NCBI GenBank assembly: GCA_946481315.1
Contig: CAMLMH010000023.1
Span: 1 to 8,813, forward strand
Length of the DNA: 8,813 nt
Direction: 5' to 3'
Origin: an uncultured Bacteriovorax sp.
GTDB taxonomy: Bacteria; Bdellovibrionota; Bacteriovoracia; Bacteriovoracales; Bacteriovoracaceae
Made by a program: the position numbers and the translations under genes. Shown one piece after another: positions 5,425 through 8,813 of this stretch. Position 1 is the stretch's first letter. Each line of letters begins with the position of its first letter. Below the pieces are notes generated by a model. That model searched no databases and had not been told where the DNA came from. It saw nothing but the letters and a program-made list of their open reading frames with translations.

Positions 5425-6989
5425 TGATTAATTGGCAAGATATGGGTAAACTTCACGTTATTCAAAAGCTGGAAGGCATTTTGGGTAAATGGTTTGATGT
5501 TGAAATGTTCTACACAGATGCTCACGGCAAACTGTGGTCAGATCATGCTAATAAAAACTTCTCATTCAAAAGTCCTTTTATGAAGGTGCAGATGCAGTCA
5601 GCTTATGGCCATGACTTCTTAGCAGAAGATGTAGAGAAGATGGTGGAGATGCTGGCAACCGGAAAAGAAGAGCTGGTTGTTTACGAGTCTTATTTTAAAC
5701 ACGTTAAAGGTGTAGCTTTCCCGGTTAAAATTGAAGGGGAATTCGCTGGTGCGGTTTTTGTTTATCCATTTGTTTTGGATACAGCAACAAGCTCTGATAT
5801 TGAGATGCTCAAAAAGCAAATGATGGAATGTGGAACTCCTGAAGCAGATGCAGCGATGGCCTGTGAAAAAATTAAAAAGATGTGGCCGCGCGAGCTTGAA
5901 TACGTAAAAGAGCTTACAGGGCTAGTAGCTGAAGAAATGGTTTCATTTCACGATGAAATCACTAAGCGTGAAACTCAGATCCAGGCGTTGAGTTCGGAAG
6001 TGGGCGAGAAATATCGCTACCACTCGATGATTGGTAAATCGAAAAAGATGCAACAGATCTATGCTCTGCTTGAAAAAATCTCAAGCTCAGAATCAAGTGT
6101 TTTAATTCAAGGGGAAAACGGTACTGGTAAGGAGCTTGTAGCAAAAGCCATTCACTTCTACTCACCAAGAAAAGATAAAATGTTCCTGGCAGTAAACTGT
6201 TCAGCGTTCAACGATAACCTTCTTGATTCAGAATTATTCGGTCATGTGAAAGGATCGTTCACAGGAGCTGTGAAAGATAAAAAAGGTTTATTTGAAACGG
6301 CTAATGGTGGAACGCTTTTCCTGGACGAAATCGGGGACACAACACTTTCAATGCAGGTTAAGCTTCTGCGAGTCCTGCAGGAAGGAACGTACCTTCCGGT
6401 GGGGGCTACAACTCCTAAAAAAGTAGACGTGAGAATCGTTGCTGCCACAAATAAAAATCTAAAAGAAATGATGGCCAAAGGTGAATTCCGCGAAGACTTG
6501 TATTACAGAATTAACGTTATCAACGTGGCCCTGCCACCACTTCGTGAACGTCATGAAGATATCCCGGTCTTAATGGATTTCTTCCTGAAGAAGAGATGCG
6601 ATGAATCGGGGAAAGCTGTAAAAACTTTCGCTAAAAAATGTATGGAAAAGATGCTGGATTACCCGTGGCCTGGGAACGTGCGTGAGCTTGAAAACGAGGT
6701 TGAGCGCCTGGTAGTTCTGGCAGGTGATGATAAGGTCATCGATTCGTCAAACCTTTCAGCGCGTATTCTGGACTGGGGAGCTTCAGCTGAACCGGCCTTT
6801 AAAGGCGTAAACACTGAAGGGACATTACGAGACGCTCTTGAGCAGCTTGAAATTATGATGATCCGTGAAGGCTTGAAACGATGCAACTTTAATAAATCAA
6901 AACTAGCTAAGGAGCTTGATATTTCCCGTGCCAGTTTGATCATGAAAGTTGAAAAATACGGACTCGATAAAAGAGCTAAAGCAGCGTAA
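5424..6989 (+). CDS. Sigma-54-dependent transcriptional activator with PocR/GAF-like N-terminal domain
   Basis: This is a bacterial enhancer-binding protein that would use ATP to open sigma-54 RNA polymerase promoters. Residues 1 to about 190 form a sensory region. The stretch GVAFPVKIEGEFAGAVFVYPF (96-116) resembles the core of PocR/GAF-type ligand domains, and a helical, probably coiled linker lies at about 160-195. The AAA+ domain (about 200-440) has Walker A GENGTGKE (230-237), the sigma-54 contact loop GSFTGA (277-282; Ser in place of the commoner Ala), Walker B GGTLFLDE (295-302), and the arginine-finger region FREDLYYR (355-362). WPGNVRELEN is at 415-424. A Fis-type helix-turn-helix (about 487-514, SKLAKELDISRASLIMKVEKYGL) ends the protein. 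The start is ATG 5424, with GGGAG 6 bases upstream; an upstream in-frame TTG at 5367 lacks an SD. No REC domain is present, so it is not an ordinary two-component regulator. Its signal and targets are unknown. Confidence 0.93.
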   Translation: MINWQDMGKLHVIQKLEGILGKWFDVEMFYTDAHGKLWSDHANKNFSFKSPFMKVQMQSAYGHDFLAEDVEKMVEMLATGKEELVVYESYFKHVKGVAFPVKIEGEFAGAVFVYPFVLDTATSSDIEMLKKQMMECGTPEADAAMACEKIKKMWPRELEYVKELTGLVAEEMVSFHDEITKRETQIQALSSEVGEKYRYHSMIGKSKKMQQIYALLEKISSSESSVLIQGENGTGKELVAKAIHFYSPRKDKMFLAVNCSAFNDNLLDSELFGHVKGSFTGAVKDKKGLFETANGGTLFLDEIGDTTLSMQVKLLRVLQEGTYLPVGATTPKKVDVRIVAATNKNLKEMMAKGEFREDLYYRINVINVALPPLRERHEDIPVLMDFFLKKRCDESGKAVKTFAKKCMEKMLDYPWPGNVRELENEVERLVVLAGDDKVIDSSNLSARILDWGASAEPAFKGVNTEGTLRDALEQLEIMMIREGLKRCNFNKSKLAKELDISRASLIMKVEKYGLDKRAKAA

Positions 6990-7019
6990 TTTTTTAAATA
7001 TTTGACGCAGTATAAGTAG

Positions 7020-7071
7020 CCTCCTAAGGAATGACAGTATAAAATGCTGCCTTCTTTAGGAGGTTTTTTTT
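7020..7071 (+). terminator. Terminator-like hairpin whose 3' arm is the SD of the carboxyltransferase gene
   Basis: CCTCCTAAGGAA (7020-7031) pairs with TTCTTTAGGAGG (7052-7063) over 12 base pairs, one of them a G-U pair. The 20-base loop holds TATAAA, and a run of eight T residues (7064-7071) follows. ATG 7072 comes directly after the T run. AGGAGG (7058-7063) lies 8 bases before the ATG and is a perfect SD, so hairpin formation would hide it. The element probably terminates transcription of the activator gene (stop at 6989). The long loop makes it a less certain terminator than the one at 4704. Confidence 0.75.
7038..7043 (+). promoter_or_regulatory. Candidate -10 hexamer inside the hairpin loop
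   Basis: TATAAA (7038-7043) matches the -10 consensus at 5 of 6 positions and lies in the hairpin loop. A start about 7050-7051 would give a leader of about 21 bases with the AGGAGG but without the 5' arm. The -35 position (AGTAGC 7015-7020 at 17 bases) is poor, and TTGACG at 7002-7007 is too far away to pair with it. Confidence 0.35.
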
Positions 7072-8637
7072 ATGCATCAAACGCAAACGCTTGAAGGCAA
7101 ACGCGAGCTATTACTAAAACTCAGACATGAGTCAGAGCTCGGCGGCGGCGAAGCCCGAATTAAAAAACAACACGAGCAAGGTAAATATACAGCAAGAGAA
7201 AGAATCGAGCGTTTAGTTGATCCAGGATCATTCCTTGAATTCGATCGTTTTGTTATCCATAAAAATCAAAACTTAGGTTTAGATAATAAATTTCTTGGCG
7301 ATGGTGTTGTCACAGGTATCGCTTCAATTAACGGACAAAAAGTTGCTCTTTTCTCGCAGGACTTTACGTGTTGGGGTGGAGCGCTTGGTGCTGCTCACGC
7401 TAAGAAAATCTGCAAGATTATGGATTTTGCTCTTGAAAACAGAATTCCGATGATCGGTATTAATGATTCAGGTGGAGCTCGTATTCAAGAAGGTGTTGAA
7501 GGTCTTGCTGGTTACGGTGAAATTTTCTACCGCAACGTAAAGTGCTCTGGAGTGATTCCACAAATTTCATTGATCATGGGGCCGTGTGCAGGAGGAGCCG
7601 TTTATTCTCCAGCTCTAACCGACTTCATTTTCATGGTGGATAAAACATCATATATGTTCGTTACTGGTCCGGATGTTATCAAAACGGTCACTCACGAGGA
7701 AGTAACAAAAGAACAACTTGGCGGAGCAACGGCTCACGCAGAAAAATCGGGTGTTGCTCAATTCAGAGTAGCAACTGAAGATGAATGCTTTGAGCGCGTT
7801 CGCGAGCTTCTAAGCTATATTCCACCAGCGAACTTCACGAAAGCGACTCCAAAGTATACTTCGGACATCGTTTACCGAGATAACGTAAAAATTAAAGAAA
7901 CCGTTCCGGCTAATCCAAAGAAACCTTATGACATGAAAGAAATCATCTTCGACATCGTCGACGATGCTCAATTCTTAGAAGTGCATAAAGATTACGCGAA
8001 AAATATTATCGTTGGTTTTGCTTCAGTTGGTGGTATTAAAATTGGTATCGTAGCTAACCAGCCGGCTGTTCTGGCAGGAGTTCTGGATATCGATTCATCA
8101 GAAAAAGCAGCTCGCTTTGTACGCTTCTGTGATGCTTTTGATATTCCTCTTTTAACACTGATCGATGTTCCAGGCTTCCTGCCAGGAACTGTTCAGGAGT
8201 TCGGTGGAATTATTAAACACGGCTCCAAGCTTCTTTACGCTTACTCAGAAGCAACAGTTCCATTAATTTCACTTATTACTCGTAAGTCATATGGTGGAGC
8301 ATACCTCGTTATGGCTTCAAAGCACCTTCGTTCAGACGTGAACCTCGCTTATCCAACAGCAGAAATCGCGGTTATGGGAGCGGAAGGTGCCGTTAACATT
8401 ATTTACCGTGGAGAGCTGGAAGGTTTAACCGGAAAAGCTTTCGATGACAAAAAAGCGCAACTGATTGCTGATTACGAAGAAAAATTTGCTAATCCGTATC
8501 GTGCAGCTGAGCTGGGGTTCCTTGATGCTGTTATTCTGCCGGAAGAAACTCGTAAACGTGTTTACGAATATCTTGTAGCGCTGAAAAACAAGAAACAAGA
8601 AAAACCAAAACGTAAACACGGTAACATTCAACTTTAA
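7072..8637 (+). CDS. Acyl-CoA carboxylase beta subunit (carboxyltransferase; PccB/AccD family)
   Basis: This subunit would transfer CO2 from carboxybiotin to an acyl-CoA such as propionyl-CoA, making methylmalonyl-CoA. The 521 residues fit the PccB/MmdA-type single-chain carboxyltransferase with two crotonase-like halves. N-terminal landmarks are QGKYTARERIERLVDPGSF (36-54) and GINDSGGARIQEGVEGL (129-145). The first oxyanion site is GPCAGGAVYSPALTDF (170-185). C-terminal landmarks are LIDVPGFLPGTVQEFGGII (363-381), the second oxyanion site KSYGGAYLVM (405-414), and AYPTAEIAVMGAEGAVNI (426-443). Position 412 is Leu. Human PCCB and Streptomyces PccB have Asp there (GGAYDVM), while Streptomyces AccB has Ile, so strict propionyl-CoA preference should not be assumed. 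Methylcrotonyl-CoA or decarboxylase roles are less likely but not excluded. The biotin carboxylase gene begins 9 bases after the stop. Confidence 0.93.
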   Translation: MHQTQTLEGKRELLLKLRHESELGGGEARIKKQHEQGKYTARERIERLVDPGSFLEFDRFVIHKNQNLGLDNKFLGDGVVTGIASINGQKVALFSQDFTCWGGALGAAHAKKICKIMDFALENRIPMIGINDSGGARIQEGVEGLAGYGEIFYRNVKCSGVIPQISLIMGPCAGGAVYSPALTDFIFMVDKTSYMFVTGPDVIKTVTHEEVTKEQLGGATAHAEKSGVAQFRVATEDECFERVRELLSYIPPANFTKATPKYTSDIVYRDNVKIKETVPANPKKPYDMKEIIFDIVDDAQFLEVHKDYAKNIIVGFASVGGIKIGIVANQPAVLAGVLDIDSSEKAARFVRFCDAFDIPLLTLIDVPGFLPGTVQEFGGIIKHGSKLLYAYSEATVPLISLITRKSYGGAYLVMASKHLRSDVNLAYPTAEIAVMGAEGAVNIIYRGELEGLTGKAFDDKKAQLIADYEEKFANPYRAAELGFLDAVILPEETRKRVYEYLVALKNKKQEKPKRKHGNIQL

Positions 8638-8646
8638 GAGGCTGAT

Positions 8647-8813
8647 GTGAGTACACAAAAAAGAATTCTAATCATTAACCGTGGTGAGATCGCTGCTCGT
8701 ATTGCTAAAGCATGTCGTGAGCTTGGTCACACCGCAGTTGGTGTTTGGACAGATAATGAAGTTCAGGCAAAACACTTAGAAGTTTGTGATGAATGGGTAA
8801 GACTTCCTGGTTC
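8647..8813 (+). CDS. Biotin carboxylase subunit, 5' part only
   Basis: This subunit carboxylates biotin using ATP and bicarbonate and hands the carboxyl group to the preceding beta subunit. The first 55 codons are visible, starting at GTG 8647: VSTQKRILIINRGEIAARIAKACRELGHTAVGVWTDNEVQAKHLEVCDEWVRLPG. KRILIINRGEIAARI is the N-terminal signature of biotin carboxylases (usually KILIANRGEIA). The SD AGAGG at 8637-8641 overlaps the upstream stop TAA and lies 5 bases before the GTG. The ATG at 8645 runs straight into TGA, so it cannot be the start. The gene leaves the window, so whether it also carries biotinyl carrier domains (alpha-subunit fusion) cannot be seen. Tight spacing suggests coupled translation with the beta subunit. 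Confidence 0.92.
   Translation, partial: MSTQKRILIINRGEIAARIAKACRELGHTAVGVWTDNEVQAKHLEVCDEWVRLPG

Noticed and set aside
7002..7007. TTGACG as the -35 of a carboxylase promoter
   Set aside because: A -10 at 16-18 bases would read CTAAGG, TAAGGA or AAGGAA, which is too poor. TATAAA at 7038 is 30 bases away.
6990..7071. Sigma-54 -24/-12 promoter for the carboxylase genes
   Set aside because: No GG and GC pair at the required spacing was found here, nor in the 5324-5423 gap.
1..8813. CRISPR arrays, tRNA or rRNA genes, insertion sequences
   Set aside because: No regular repeats, no tRNA-like clover arms, no transposase-like protein and no flanking terminal repeats were seen.

Overview
The window is a continuous plus-strand block of an AT-rich bacterial chromosome. 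It starts at the 3' end of the S10-spc-alpha ribosomal protein supercluster. The mix of protein features (an E. coli-like SecY C-terminus, a 38-residue L36, a zinc-type adenylate kinase, a sigma-54 activator and an odd-chain acyl-CoA carboxylase) suggests a proteobacterium-like Gram-negative. My best guess is the Bdellovibrionota, perhaps a Bacteriovorax relative. That placement is an impression from the proteins, not a demonstrated assignment.

Layout: (1) 1-4684, ribosomal and housekeeping block: end of rplO, then secY, adk, infA, rpmJ, rpsM, rpsK, rpoA, rplQ. Gaps are short and each complete gene has a Shine-Dalgarno (SD) sequence. Two genes often found in this order are missing: map between adk and infA, and rpsD (S4) between rpsK and rpoA. 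(2) 4704-5323, an intrinsic terminator followed at once by a membrane-anchored TlpA/ResA-like thioredoxin. (3) 5324-6989, a leader with a predicted structure and a sigma-54-dependent activator with an unusual N-terminal sensory domain. (4) 6990-8813, a second terminator-like hairpin followed at once by an acyl-CoA carboxylase beta subunit (carboxyltransferase) and the first 55 codons of its biotin carboxylase partner.

The most striking feature occurs twice. At 4704-4732 and at 7020-7074 the 3' arm of a terminator hairpin contains GGAGG. It is followed by exactly eight T residues and then directly by the ATG of the next gene, so the terminator stem also supplies the ribosome binding site. In both cases a -10-like hexamer (TATAAT at 4697, TATAAA at 7038) would start transcription inside or after the 5' arm. 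The downstream gene's own mRNA would then lack that arm and have a free SD, while read-through RNA would both terminate and hide the SD. This compact terminator/promoter/SD element is the main candidate for something undescribed. It is inferred from sequence only.

The first block supplies translation, transcription, secretion and adenylate balance. The thioredoxin acts in envelope redox chemistry. The two carboxylase subunits would form one biotin-dependent enzyme. No sigma-54 promoter was found in the window, so the activator's targets probably lie elsewhere.
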